Shown here piece by piece: positions 9,901-19,141 of a DNA stretch of 64,000 bases (position 1 is its first letter; every line of letters begins with the position of its first letter). Made by a program: the position numbers and the translations under genes. The notes below the pieces were generated by a model. It did no database searches. It saw nothing but the letters and a program-made list of their open reading frames with translations, and was not told the DNA's origin. The DNA is from JABDMH01 sp965223025 (GTDB taxonomy: Bacteria > Bacteroidota > Bacteroidia > Chitinophagales > Saprospiraceae), in NCBI GenBank assembly GCA_965223025.1, contig CBDCVP010000021.1:620001-684000 (forward strand), in the 5' to 3' direction.

Positions 9901-10316
9901 AAGTGAGACAAGAATCCATGAGTTTTAGGGTAGATTATCTGGAGAGTGCCATTTTGTGGAACGAAGGGGGACGCTTTACCTTGGAAGCTTTGCCAATGAA
10001 AGCGCAGATAGCTCCGGTCTATGCCATTGTCATCACAGACTTCACTGGCAATGGTCATCCAGATATTTGGTTGGGAGGTAACTTTTATGGCATGAAACCT
10101 CAGGCTGGTCGCCAAGATGCCAGCCGGGGAGTCCTGCTCGAAGGAATGGGAGGGCAGTCTTTCACCGAAATGCTGTTTATGGATTCCGGAATCAAGGTGA
10201 AAGGAGAAGTGCGAGATGCAGTCTTTATCAAGACAGCCGAATCACCTACACTTTTAGTCGCAAGAAACAATGATACCATGCTCGCTTTTCGAAAGCATAA
10301 TGGATCATTGCCATAA
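6960..10316 (+). CDS. CRTAC1-like VCBS/ASPIC lipoprotein
   Basis: This is an 1,118-residue exported protein with a lipobox LFLGC (Cys24). The N-terminal half has many FG-GAP/VCBS calcium-loop motifs (GDINNDDLPDIYF, DYDLDGDLDCY, GDLDNDGDMDLVVNNV). An ASPIC/UnbV domain spans about 536-605 (FGLGDIDRIEKLEVIWPN), and a second propeller half follows (DYDGDGDVDLFFGAR, DLDGDGDDDLIAGNWG). This two-propeller layout is common in Bacteroidota next to SusCD pairs. The gene lies 66 bp after the small propeller gene, so they are probably co-transcribed. It has a full-length paralogue immediately downstream. Confidence 0.85.
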   Translation: MSFARISRFFGTYFLVYIMLFLGCRNEPSSSKMPASEGPSHTFFRLLDSTQTGIGTVNQVHDQQDFNILTYRNYYNGGGVAIGDINNDDLPDIYFTANLTGNKLFLNKGKFVFEDVTAQAGVTGKKGWSTGVTMADINADGWLDIYVSNSGDIAGDNKENELFINNGDQTFTEQAATYGLNNRGYSTQASFFDYDLDGDLDCYLLNNSFKDPSKIELFTSMRDQPDPLGGDKLYRNDDGHFLDVSLEAGIYSSVIGFGLGASIADLNHDLYPDIYVSNDFWERDYLYINRGDGSFSEELIARFDFCSISSMGGDMADINNDGHPEVISTDMLAADNYRLKAMSTFDPYHLENIKYRANYHYQIGQNCFHLNSGDADFQEVAHLSNVAATDWSWGALIFDFENDGLKDLFVSNGIQKDLMYMDFRDFLSDNRIFQKIASNQVVDFPSLLEQMPSNPLSNYAFTNAGSLVMINEAVTLGLAQPSFSNGSAYGDLDNDGDMDLVVNNVNMPSFIYENEAEQLDHHYIELCFKGAPSNPFGIGSLVRISTEGCIQTMQNFNTRGFQSSVEPSLIFGLGDIDRIEKLEVIWPNQQMQVLTDVQVDQSLQLHHDQANQKVSSSHPSSDHGVALYEEASPSIMIGNADHQENRYNDFDHEGLILKMLSTEGPKMIIADANGDGLEDFVLLGARDDPDKLFIQADSGSFKQKPSLGLMQSRHFESTCGTWFDFDLDGDQDLILGAGGNEYQRGGDVFVLRYYENDGQANLTPKTGIAPEIVGNFSCIKAKDYDGDGDVDLFFGARVVPGNYGLLPHSYLMRNDQGAWTDVSPEKLAGFGMVTDATWTDIDGDSDSDLVVVGDWSDIQIFKNNDGTMGYLTPIPNSSGWWNTIEAADLDGDGDDDLIAGNWGLNSKFKASVQRPLTMHINDFDQNGKAEPIISWYAPLDDQSFPFATKMDITTQIPGLRKQSLRYEDYAQQRYETLFSSEVRQESMSFRVDYLESAILWNEGGRFTLEALPMKAQIAPVYAIVITDFTGNGHPDIWLGGNFYGMKPQAGRQDASRGVLLEGMGGQSFTEMLFMDSGIKVKGEVRDAVFIKTAESPTLLVARNNDTMLAFRKHNGSLP

Positions 10317-10469
10317 ATGGGATCAGGGCCATTGACCAGTCATTCATCAGCTGCCATTGTATGATCCGGGAAGGCTATCCTCGCAACGGGATCTGAACCT
10401 AAAATCACTGTGCCTTGTTTTTCTATTTACCTTTGCATCGTCATTGCAATTTGTACCAGAATTCTCTAG

Positions 10470-13400
10470 ATGCGATATTTAATATTACTAGTGATCATTG
10501 TGATTTCAACAACAGCCTATCACCCTGTCTCGAATGATCCATTGGACAATGGTCAGACACTTTTTCGACTCCTAAGTCCCAAAGAATCAGGCATTGATTT
10601 CAATAATCAGCTGAAAGACACCAAGGAGCATAACATCATGATTTACTCTAATTTTTATGGTGGTGCTGGTGTAGCCATCGGAGATCTGAATGGTGATGGA
10701 TTGCAAGATTTGTTTTTCGCCGGCAATCAAGTGGGGGATAGACTCTATCTTAACCAGGGTGATCTAAAGTTTGCTGACTTCACCCGCAAAGCCGGTATCA
10801 AAGACAATGGAGGTTGGTCTTCTGGAGTGGTCTTCGGAGATGTCAATTTAGACGGACACCTGGATATCTACGTGACCCGTGAACTATACGATGATGACAC
10901 AGAACTGAGGAAAAATAAATTATACATTAACCAAGGAGACGGAACTTTCTCTGAAGAATCAGCTAGATACGGAGTAGATGATAGCGGTCGCACCCGGCAT
11001 GCCACTTTTCTGGATTATGATAGAGATGGAGACCTGGATTTATTTTTATGCAATCAACCTCCAAACCCTGGAAGTTACTCTAGATTTAAAAAATCTGAAC
11101 TGATTAAACCTGAATATCGAGTTAAACTCCTGGCCAATCACGAGGGTGTATTTCGGGATGTGACTGACCAGGCAGGATTGATGAAAACGGGATTCCCAAA
11201 TAGTATCACCGCCAGTGACCTGGACCAGGACGGCTGGACAGACCTGTATGTGGCCAACGATTTTTGGGTGGAGGATTGGATCTTTATGAATAATGGCGAT
11301 GGCACCTTTCGCAATGAGCTTTATGAGAGGGCTAACCACATTTCGTTTAGCAGTATGGGCGTCGATGCAGGTGATGTCGATAACGATGGCGATCTGGATC
11401 TGATGGTGGTGGATATGGCGGCCGAAGACAACTATCGTTCGAAGACAAACATGAGTGGTATGAATCCCAAAGCTTTTTGGAGGGTAGTAGGAGAGGGCGG
11501 TCATTATCAGTACATGTTTAATAGTTTCTTTCTGAACCAGGGAGAAGGGTTTTTCAGTGAAATAGCGCAACTGACTGGGATGGCCAATACAGATTGGAGT
11601 TGGTCGCCACTCATAGCAGATTTTGACAATGATGGGTGGAAAGACATTTTCATCACTAATGGCCTAATGCGAGATATTCGAAACAACGATGCCTCCAAGA
11701 CTTTTCCAAAATATTTGGAGTCGCGCCTATTTCAATTCTTACAAAAGAATCCCAATCCCAAGGGTGAAGTATCGATCTGGGATGTCGTGGATATCGACAA
11801 AGCCATGAAGTTGATCCCTTCACAGAAGCTGTCAAACTATGCTTACCAGAATCATGGAAATCTCAGATTCTCCAAGAGCATGAGTGATTGGGGGTTGGAT
11901 CAAGAGACCTTCTCTCACGGTGCCGCTTATGGAGATTTGGATAACGATGGAGACTTGGATCTGGTGGTGAGCAATGTCAACGAGGTTGCCTTCGTGTATG
12001 AAAATAATGTGGTGGCCAATGATCATCATTTCCTAAGGGTGCTACCAACCTCCGATGATCCGCGAATTCAAGTCCTCGGGACTAAGGTTGAGATCGAGAC
12101 CGATGCCGGCATTCAATTCTTTGAAATAACCGCTGTACGAGGTATGTATTCAACCAGTGAGATGATGGCTCATTTTGGTCTCGATGATGAGAAAGTGGTC
12201 AAGCATTTGCGGGTTAGTTGGCCGGATGGTCGCATGAATTTATATACGGATGTTTTAGCTGATCAGGTATTTCAGGTTCCCTACGAAGAATCGATCAGTC
12301 CTGTCGCTGAATCTGGATCCGAAGGAGATGCAGACCCATGGCTTTCAGCAGTTCAGGATGGGCTCATAGTATGTGAGCATCGTGAAAACACCTTTGACGA
12401 CTATACAAAGCAGATCTTGCTTCCCCATAAGATGTCTACGATGGGTCCATTTCTTAGTGCAGGAGATATAAACGGAGATGGTTTGCAGGATTTATACGTT
12501 GGCGGAGCCAAGGATGTACCGGGTCAGCTTCTGTTACAGTTTGATGATGGCACTTTCAAACCCGAAGTGAGTCAGGCAATTGCCATGGATCGAAGGATGG
12601 AGGACATGGGATCAGCCCTTTTCGACATAGATGGTGATGGTGATTTAGACCTGTATGTGGTCAGCGGTGGTAACGAACATATTGAGGGCTCAGATGCATA
12701 TCAGGACCGGATTTATCTCAACGATGGCCAAGGACAATTTCAAAAGGCGGAGGAGCGCTTGCCGCCCATGAAGTTTTGCGGATCACAGGTGAGACCTTGT
12801 GATTTTGATTCTGATGGAGATATCGATCTCATTGTAGCTGGTCGACATCGAGCATGGTCTTACCCAGAGCCAGCCACTAGTGTCCTGTTGGTCAATGAAG
12901 GAGGTTTATTTGAAGACAAGACAGACCTGTTGGCACCTGATCTCAAAAATTTGGGCATGATAAACGACGTAGCCTGGTTTGATTACGATGGAGATCAACG
13001 ACAAGACCTAGTGTTAGTGGGAGAATGGACACCGATCATAATACTTTCCAACACTGGAAATGGATTTCGAAGATTGCTTGGAGTTAAGGCATTAGACGAT
13101 CAAAAAGGTTGGTGGTTTTCCATCCACTCTGCCGATATGGACGGTGATGGAGATGATGATTTAATGGCCGGCAATCTGGGGTTGAATTATAAATACAAAG
13201 CCACGCCCGGCGAGCCCTTTGAGGTTTACTATTATGATTTTGACGACAATGGTGCAAAGGATGTGGTTCTGACCTACTACAATTTTGGCATTCAGTATCC
13301 ATTGCGGGGTAGGGAGTGTTCATCACAACAAGTACCGATGATTAAGCAAACATTTGAGAACTATGATCTCTTCGCATCTTCCGACGTCTCAAAAGTCTAT

Positions 13401-13808
13401 GGAGATGAAAAGTTGGAGAATGCGCTGCATTATGAAGCGACTAATTTTGCCAGTACCTATTTCGAAAATCTGGGACACGGGCGATTCAGCCAAAGGCCTT
13501 TGCCTAGGCTTGCCCAATTGTCCACCATCAATGATTGGATCGTAGAAGATATTAACGGAGATGGTCACCAGGATGTTATTCTTGCTGGAAATCTGTTTGA
13601 TGCCGAGGTAGAAACAGCGCGAGCGGATGCGAGTTATGGTTTGGTTATGTTGGGTGATGGACAGGGGAATTTTCGACCTCTAAACCCAGAGCAAAGTGGC
13701 TTATTCTTACCATACAACGTCAAAAGTTTAGTCCAGCTAGAGACTTTGCAGGATCGCTTGTTGATTGCAGGATGCAACAACGATGCTTTGAAATCATTTC
13801 GATATTAG
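10470..13808 (+). CDS. CRTAC1-like VCBS/ASPIC exported protein
   Basis: This 1,112-residue paralogue of the preceding gene has the same order: N-terminal VCBS propeller (GDLNGDGLQDLFFAGNQ, DYDRDGDLDLFLCNQ), an ASPIC/UnbV domain at about 535-605 (FGLDDEKVVKHLRVSWPDG), and a C-terminal propeller (DIDGDGDLDLYVVSGGN, DMDGDGDDDLMAGNLG). It has a signal peptide but no lipobox Cys, so unlike its neighbour it is predicted to be released or anchored by a partner. The ASPIC domain sits at the same residue position in both, so they are products of an old whole-gene duplication. The next gene starts 2 bp after its stop. Confidence 0.85.
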   Translation: MRYLILLVIIVISTTAYHPVSNDPLDNGQTLFRLLSPKESGIDFNNQLKDTKEHNIMIYSNFYGGAGVAIGDLNGDGLQDLFFAGNQVGDRLYLNQGDLKFADFTRKAGIKDNGGWSSGVVFGDVNLDGHLDIYVTRELYDDDTELRKNKLYINQGDGTFSEESARYGVDDSGRTRHATFLDYDRDGDLDLFLCNQPPNPGSYSRFKKSELIKPEYRVKLLANHEGVFRDVTDQAGLMKTGFPNSITASDLDQDGWTDLYVANDFWVEDWIFMNNGDGTFRNELYERANHISFSSMGVDAGDVDNDGDLDLMVVDMAAEDNYRSKTNMSGMNPKAFWRVVGEGGHYQYMFNSFFLNQGEGFFSEIAQLTGMANTDWSWSPLIADFDNDGWKDIFITNGLMRDIRNNDASKTFPKYLESRLFQFLQKNPNPKGEVSIWDVVDIDKAMKLIPSQKLSNYAYQNHGNLRFSKSMSDWGLDQETFSHGAAYGDLDNDGDLDLVVSNVNEVAFVYENNVVANDHHFLRVLPTSDDPRIQVLGTKVEIETDAGIQFFEITAVRGMYSTSEMMAHFGLDDEKVVKHLRVSWPDGRMNLYTDVLADQVFQVPYEESISPVAESGSEGDADPWLSAVQDGLIVCEHRENTFDDYTKQILLPHKMSTMGPFLSAGDINGDGLQDLYVGGAKDVPGQLLLQFDDGTFKPEVSQAIAMDRRMEDMGSALFDIDGDGDLDLYVVSGGNEHIEGSDAYQDRIYLNDGQGQFQKAEERLPPMKFCGSQVRPCDFDSDGDIDLIVAGRHRAWSYPEPATSVLLVNEGGLFEDKTDLLAPDLKNLGMINDVAWFDYDGDQRQDLVLVGEWTPIIILSNTGNGFRRLLGVKALDDQKGWWFSIHSADMDGDGDDDLMAGNLGLNYKYKATPGEPFEVYYYDFDDNGAKDVVLTYYNFGIQYPLRGRECSSQQVPMIKQTFENYDLFASSDVSKVYGDEKLENALHYEATNFASTYFENLGHGRFSQRPLPRLAQLSTINDWIVEDINGDGHQDVILAGNLFDAEVETARADASYGLVMLGDGQGNFRPLNPEQSGLFLPYNVKSLVQLETLQDRLLIAGCNNDALKSFRY

Positions 13809-13810
13809 CC

Positions 13811-15301
13811 ATGAGGCACGCTATCAAGATTACTGCACAGATCGTCTTTTGGATTCTGTGCTTCCTTGGATTTCAACCATCTGTCATTTGTCAAACATCA
13901 TGGTCCACTGAGTTGCCTTCCGTAGGTACCTTTTCCTCTCCTCGAGTGGTAGATCTTACTCGCGACGGAATAGGAGACATCGTGCTTGGAGCAGGTCGTG
14001 AGGAATTCCAATCGTGTGATTCGGCTGTCATTGCGCTGGATGGAGCAACGGGTGTCATGTTATGGAAAGTGTCTGCCACAGACCAAATCTTTGGCTCCGC
14101 GACTTTTCTCGATATTACCGGCGATGGAGTGGCAGACGTCTTCATTGGAGGTCGTTCTGCAGAATTGATGGCCATCAATGGAGCCACTGGCGATCTCATT
14201 TGGAGGTTTACAGAGGTCCATCAGCTCAAGCGTCCTGCTAAAAAGGGTTGGTATAATTTCTATAACGTGCAACTGACGCACGATTTAGACAAAGATGGCT
14301 TGGCCGATCTGTGTGTGTCCAATGGGGGCGATGTTATGGCAGAACCCTATGATCCTAAGCGACCAGCGGGAAGCATTGTGGTGATATGCAGCGCCAATGG
14401 AAGGGTGTTGCGCAGGGCTTTGATGCCAGACGGAAAAGAGATCTATATGAGCATCACCCTTTCAGGTATTGAAGAAGGATTGACTTCTGTAGTATTTGGT
14501 ACAGGTGGAGAGACTATTGGAGGCAACCTCTTTGTGGCCTCATTGGATGCCCTGTACGATGAGGACCTTACTACAGCGATACGCTTGGATAGCAGTGAAA
14601 CCAAAGGCTTTATTGGCCCTTCGGTGCGAGCAGATATCAATGATGATGGAATTACGGATATTTTCAGCAATGCGGTCGACGGCAGATTACTGGCATTCGA
14701 TGGAGATACCTACGATAAGATCTGGGAGGTCATATTGCCCAATACAGAGTCGTATAGTTCTGTAGCTGCAGGCTCCTTTACCGAAGATGATGTGCCGGAT
14801 TTCTTTCTTTCTTTTGGTAGAGGGGTATGGCCTCATCTGGGTTGGGGCATCCAGCAGATGATCGACGGTCGTACTGGCGAGGTACTTTTCACAGATTCAC
14901 TTGGTTTCTATCAGAACACTTCTCCCCTGGCGGTAGATATCACAGGAGATGGTCTTGATGAGGTGGTCATGAGTGTCAACTTTCAGGAGATCGATGAGTT
15001 TTATCGCAAATACTTCTACAACATGCTGGTATATATAGATTTTGCGACCGGAGATATCCAGCAGATCAGCGAAATCTACCCAGGCAATAACCTCTCTAGC
15101 ACTCCTTGGGTAGGAGATCTTGATCAAGATGGGAAACTTGACTTCATCTATTGCCATGGAACCAATGATCGTCATACCTATACCTTTGATGGTATGAAAG
15201 TACGACGCTTGACCACAGAGATTCCGGTCCCAGATAAGATTAGTTGGGGTGCTTATCAAGGCAGTGAGTATAATGGCATCTATTGCAAGGCAAAGGAATG
15301 A
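13811..15301 (+). CDS. FG-GAP/PQQ-like beta-propeller secreted protein
   Basis: This 497-residue secreted protein is paralogous to the gene at 5391 along its whole length. Compare SSPRVVDLTRDGIGDIVLGAG with SSPRATDLNGDGVKDIVMGAG, and DITGDGVADVFIGGRS with DVTGDGVDDVFIGGRG. I start it at the ATG 2 bp after the previous stop because that gives a clean signal peptide (MRHAIKITAQIVFWILCFLG). An in-frame ATG at 13772 would overlap the upstream gene and put extra residues before it. It has no lipobox. It closes the small-large-large-small propeller array. Confidence 0.8.
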   Translation: MRHAIKITAQIVFWILCFLGFQPSVICQTSWSTELPSVGTFSSPRVVDLTRDGIGDIVLGAGREEFQSCDSAVIALDGATGVMLWKVSATDQIFGSATFLDITGDGVADVFIGGRSAELMAINGATGDLIWRFTEVHQLKRPAKKGWYNFYNVQLTHDLDKDGLADLCVSNGGDVMAEPYDPKRPAGSIVVICSANGRVLRRALMPDGKEIYMSITLSGIEEGLTSVVFGTGGETIGGNLFVASLDALYDEDLTTAIRLDSSETKGFIGPSVRADINDDGITDIFSNAVDGRLLAFDGDTYDKIWEVILPNTESYSSVAAGSFTEDDVPDFFLSFGRGVWPHLGWGIQQMIDGRTGEVLFTDSLGFYQNTSPLAVDITGDGLDEVVMSVNFQEIDEFYRKYFYNMLVYIDFATGDIQQISEIYPGNNLSSTPWVGDLDQDGKLDFIYCHGTNDRHTYTFDGMKVRRLTTEIPVPDKISWGAYQGSEYNGIYCKAKE

Positions 15302-15774
15302 AATGGTTTGATGAAATCTCCATTTCCGGAGGAGTAGCATCACTATATATACCAGTCAGGTCCTCGTCGAAGTCATATGCCTTTCCCTTTTTGTATCGTA
15401 CCAAGGAACTGTTATTGATGTATACCATTCCAAGGGTAGTACCCACTACTGTGGAAGTCGACAATGCCCATCCCATTCAGAATCTCTCTGTCCGTGTGTG
15501 GTCAGATGATTAATGTGCTCAAAGAAGATAACCTCGCCACCTTGACATCGTAGTCCAGATAGAAAGGCGCAGACCCAGCCCGATGATGAGTATGGTGGGT
15601 GCTCCCACTAGCTATCATCTCTAACCGGAGGGGCAGTTGAAGCAGTGAGCGAAGGTTTTCAGTACTTCTAGTAAAAACTGAAATGGAGCCAATTCGATGT
15701 TAAGAATTTATTGAGAATGCTCGCAGCATTGGAAAGGGTCGGTGCGTTGTAGTCAAAGCATGAAAGTCCTAAGA
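15302..15774. other. Intergenic region between the two susC loci
   Basis: No confident gene is present in 473 bases. Short open frames exist on both strands (plus-strand frame to 15513; minus-strand frame 15240-15476), but neither matches a family I know. The stretch holds the first copy of a 26-bp repeat that recurs after the second propeller remnant, which suggests it is the tail of an ancestral duplicated block. Confidence 0.4.
15536..15561 (+). repeat. 26-bp direct repeat, copy 1
   Basis: A 26-bp sequence (starting GCCACCTTGACATCG) is repeated exactly at 19013-19038. Each copy lies shortly after the last propeller gene of its locus (235 and 70 bp after the stop codons), in the same orientation as the genes. 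Confidence 0.85.
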
Positions 15775-16050
15775 GCCTGACCATATTAGTTCTAGTTAGT
15801 CGGTAAAATAGATGAAATACAATATTTTATACTAATTTTTATTGATACTTCCAAATAATATTACGGCTTATAGAACTAAGTCGAATTCTGGTTTGTAAAT
15901 TGATGCAATATTGTAAATTAGCGGTTTTTTAACTCAAGTTTAAGAACTTGACGCCTAGTCAAGATTTCTAGGCCTCCACAGAAGAGGCTAGATAAAGGGA
16001 AGAAACAATCATTTTTTTAATTACTTAATACTGCCATATGAGACTAAATT
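15775..16050 (+). repeat. 276-bp promoter/leader repeat, copy 2
   Basis: This is the second copy of the leader at 1-276, offset by exactly 15,774 bp with five substitutions. The overlapping stem-loops (15935-15992) are all kept. The unrelated sequence before 15775 gives the upstream limit visible here. Confidence 0.95.
15892..15921 (+). promoter_or_regulatory. Promoter of the second susC copy
   Basis: TTTG at 15892-15895, an 18-bp spacer and TAAATTAG at 15914-15921 match the promoter of the first susC base for base. The promoter is therefore probably still active and would transcribe a broken gene. Confidence 0.4.
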
Positions 16051-17429
16051 TTGTGCAATGCTGCAAATCCAGGTTACATCTTTATAAGTATGTGATCACG
16101 GGCATGATCATGCTCACGTGGGGAACCAGCCTAATAGCCCAGGTATCGGGAGTTGTGTCGACCGCCACTGGTGAGACCCTTCCTGGTGTGACTATCCAGG
16201 TAAAGGAGACGACCCAAGGAACCGTCTCTGACCTAGATGGACGATACTCGATTGAGAATGCTACACCCACTACAGTTTTAGTGTTTAGCTACACCGGATA
16301 TGCCTCTCAAGAGCAGACGGTGGGAGACAGAAGTGTCATCAATGTAACACTCGTTGAGGACACCAAGACCTTAGAACAGATCGTAGTGGTGGGCTATGGG
16401 ACACAAAAGAAATCATCGGTGACCGGTGCGGTCTCAAGTGTCTCGAGCGAAGATTTAAAGGCACTGCCAGTGGCTAGTTTCACTCAGGCAATGCAAGGTC
16501 GTGTCCCCGGAGTACAGATCACCAACAACAGTAGTCCTGGCACTGAACCCATCATTCGAATACGCGGTGTCGGTTCAGTCAGTTTAAATCCCAATCCTCT
16601 ATATGTGATCGATGGAATACCTGCCGGAGGGATAAATAATATTGATCCAAAGGATATCGAATCCCTGGAGGTCCTTAAGGATGCAAGTTCGGCTGCCATC
16701 TATGGATCCAGAGCTGCCAATGGAGTGATTTTGGTGACGACTAAGAAAGGGTCAGCTGGTAAGATGAAGGTGAACCTCGATAGTTACTATGGCACTCAAT
16801 CGGCCTGGAAAACACTCGATTTACTCAACCGTGATCAGTACATCGAATATGGCACAACACTACTTACTGCTTCGGGACAGCCCGTACCTGGTCGCTTCAC
16901 AAGTCTTAACACGCCAATCTATGAAGGTGCCAGTACCACATTTGCAGATACAGATACTGATTGGCAGGATGTCATGTTTCGCAATGCCCCGATCAGTGAT
17001 AATCAATTATCGATATCTGGAGGCAATGATATATCTCGATTTTATACCTCATTTGGCTATTTCCAACAGGATGGGATCATGCCCTTTACAGATTACAATC
17101 GAAAATCATTTCGCGTCAATTCCGATCATAGCATCGGAAAACACATCACGATTGGCCAGACATTTACTGCATCAGCAGATCGCCAAACGGCAGAAAGAGA
17201 TGGTGGTGGAAGAAGCCTTGTCATGAACATGATGCGGATGATCCCCTATTGGCCTGAGCGCGATCCCACCAAATTGGGAGGGTTTAGTACGACCGCTCAA
17301 GGTCTGGACGCAACAGATCCTGAAAACCCTCTTAGGGTTGCAGAGCACGAGCAACAAAACCGGGTAAACCGTTCTCCAATGGAGCAGCCTACGCAGACTT
17401 GGATCTTGATGGAGACCTCGAGCTCGTAG
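16038..17429 (+). pseudogene. Truncated susC paralogue
   Basis: The 5' part of a SusC-family gene encodes a signal peptide, a carboxypeptidase-regulatory-like domain (about 35-110, GTVSDLDGRY), a plug domain with YVIDGIPAGG and YGSRAANGVILVTTKKG, and the first barrel strands. SusC homology ends near 17370 (about residue 445 of some 1,000 expected). The frame then runs out of register into sequence of a propeller gene and stops at 17429. Most of the barrel and any susD are missing, so it cannot make a transporter. Its first four residues are shared with the intact susC because they lie in the repeat. It was probably made by an internal deletion in a duplicated susC-to-propeller block. Confidence 0.85.
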
Positions 17430-18943
17430 TAAACAATATCGACGAGGAAGCGATGCATCGTCAAGTCCCCATAATTTTGAGACATCTCTAAAGGCAGCAT
17501 CCGGCATGTTCTTAAAGGCATAGGTGGAAGACTACTTTATACTCACCGGGAATCTGACTTTGTTGACTTTAGGCAAACACACACCTTACAAAGGATGCTT
17601 ACTCGCAATGGTCCGGTCATAACTCAAGGTGATTTTAATGCCGATCAACGGACGGATATCATCATTGGAGGAGCATATCATGTAGTCCCACGGTCATCTT
17701 TTATCAGCAATCCGATGGTGTATTCCTCCCATCGGATACCCTACCTACCAGCCAGATGGAAGTAGGTGCATTGTCTGTTGTAGATCTTAATCAAGATGGT
17801 TTTAGTGATGTGGTGGTAGCACCTGGTGTCAGTGATCAGCCCATGACCGTGCGAGATGCTTACCAGCCCCTGTTATTCATGGGGAGCGAACAGGGCATCA
17901 CTGCTGTGAATGCTTTTCCATCATTGACCGTTTGCTCGCAGAGCATTCTTGCTCATGATTTTAATGCAGATGGAGCTGTCGACCTGCTCTTTGGAGGATA
18001 TTATATCCCTGGTGCATTTCCAAATCCTTGCCCAAGTCTCCTCCTGCTCCAAGATACTGGCGGATTTATAAGGACCCAGGTCTCATGGCTCCCAGATGAT
18101 CTGGCCATCGAAGCCATGTTGTCTCTTGACATTGATCGGGATGAAGATGAAGATATTATGCTCACCGGGCATTGGTCAGGTGTACATTTGCTGCGTAAAA
18201 ATGATCGAGATTTTGTCCATGAGGAGCTGAGGCTCCCGTCGGGATGGTGGAATTGCATCAAAGCGGCAGATCTGGATGATGATGGAAATTGGGACCTTGT
18301 ATTGGGTAATGAAGGATTAAATTCCATATACAAGGCCTCGGACGAGCAGCCGCTAAGCCTGTTGGCAAAGGATTTTAACGAAGATGGAAGCACAGATCCA
18401 ATTTGGGGTGTGTTCCTAAAAGATAAGGAAGTAGCCATCCATCCCCTAGGTACCTTGAGTGACCAAATTATTCAATACCGAAAGAGATTTCAGACCTATA
18501 AGGAATATTCAGCAGCTAGTTTGGATGACCTTTTTACTAGTGGAGACCTAAGAGGAGTCTCTGAGCGCTATGCAACAGAAATCCGCACTGGCATTGCATT
18601 CAACAACGGAGATGGAAGGTTTACCTTTACAGCCTTGCCTTTCGAGGCTCAACAATCACCCGTCAACGATGTACTTGTCGAGGATCTCAATAGTGATGGG
18701 ACCCTTGATGTGCTCCTTGTCGGAAACAATTTTGCCAAAGAGCCGATCTTTGGCCAAAACGATGCTTCATTTGGCACATTCTTAAGTGGTCGTGGCGATG
18801 GCACTTTTGACGCAATACCAACCAGGGAAAGTGGTCTAAAACTAGACGGTGATATGCGAAAAATCACTTATCTCAAGCATGAAAAACTCATCATCGTAAC
18901 CGAAAATCAGGGGAATGTGCGGTTATATGGTCATCACAAGTGA
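17372..18943 (+). pseudogene. C-terminal remnant of a CRTAC1-like propeller gene
   Basis: From 17372 a frame encodes GAAYADLDLDGDLELVVNN, matching the end of the N-terminal propeller of the two intact large genes. It stops at about 17490. A second frame from about 17523 matches the start of the C-terminal propeller (GPVITQGDFNADQRTDIII). After another shift near 17695 a third stretch (from before 17756 to 18943, about 395 codons) covers the rest, including LPSGWWNCIKAADLDDDGNW and the C terminus. The ASPIC domain is almost wholly deleted. A shorter protein could still start at 17756, but it lacks a signal peptide, so I call it a pseudogene. Confidence 0.8.
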
Positions 18944-19012
18944 GCCAATAAGGTAAGCACCATTTTTCATAAAATAAGCCGATCTTGGATGAGGTTTTCA
19001 CTCGATTCCCAT

Positions 19013-19038
19013 GCCACCTTGACATCGTAGTCCAGATA
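19013..19038 (+). repeat. 26-bp direct repeat, copy 2
   Basis: This is an exact copy of 15536-15561, located 70 bp after the stop codon of the propeller remnant. It marks the 3' side of the decayed block. Confidence 0.85.
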
Positions 19039-19141
19039 CGATGACTACCTAGGCAACGGATTCGTCGATCCCGGGATCTTGTTACTACCAAGGACATACT
19101 CAAGGACTCCATGCCTGTGTTGATAGATAAATCCTGACCGT

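Noticed and set aside
11046..11570. 174-codon minus-strand frame inside the second large propeller gene
   Set aside because: It lies opposite a well-supported gene with full family motifs, and its own sequence shows no family pattern.
15240..15476. 78-codon minus-strand frame after the last propeller gene
   Set aside because: It overlaps the end of the propeller gene and matches nothing I know; a plus-strand frame in the same place looks just as protein-like.
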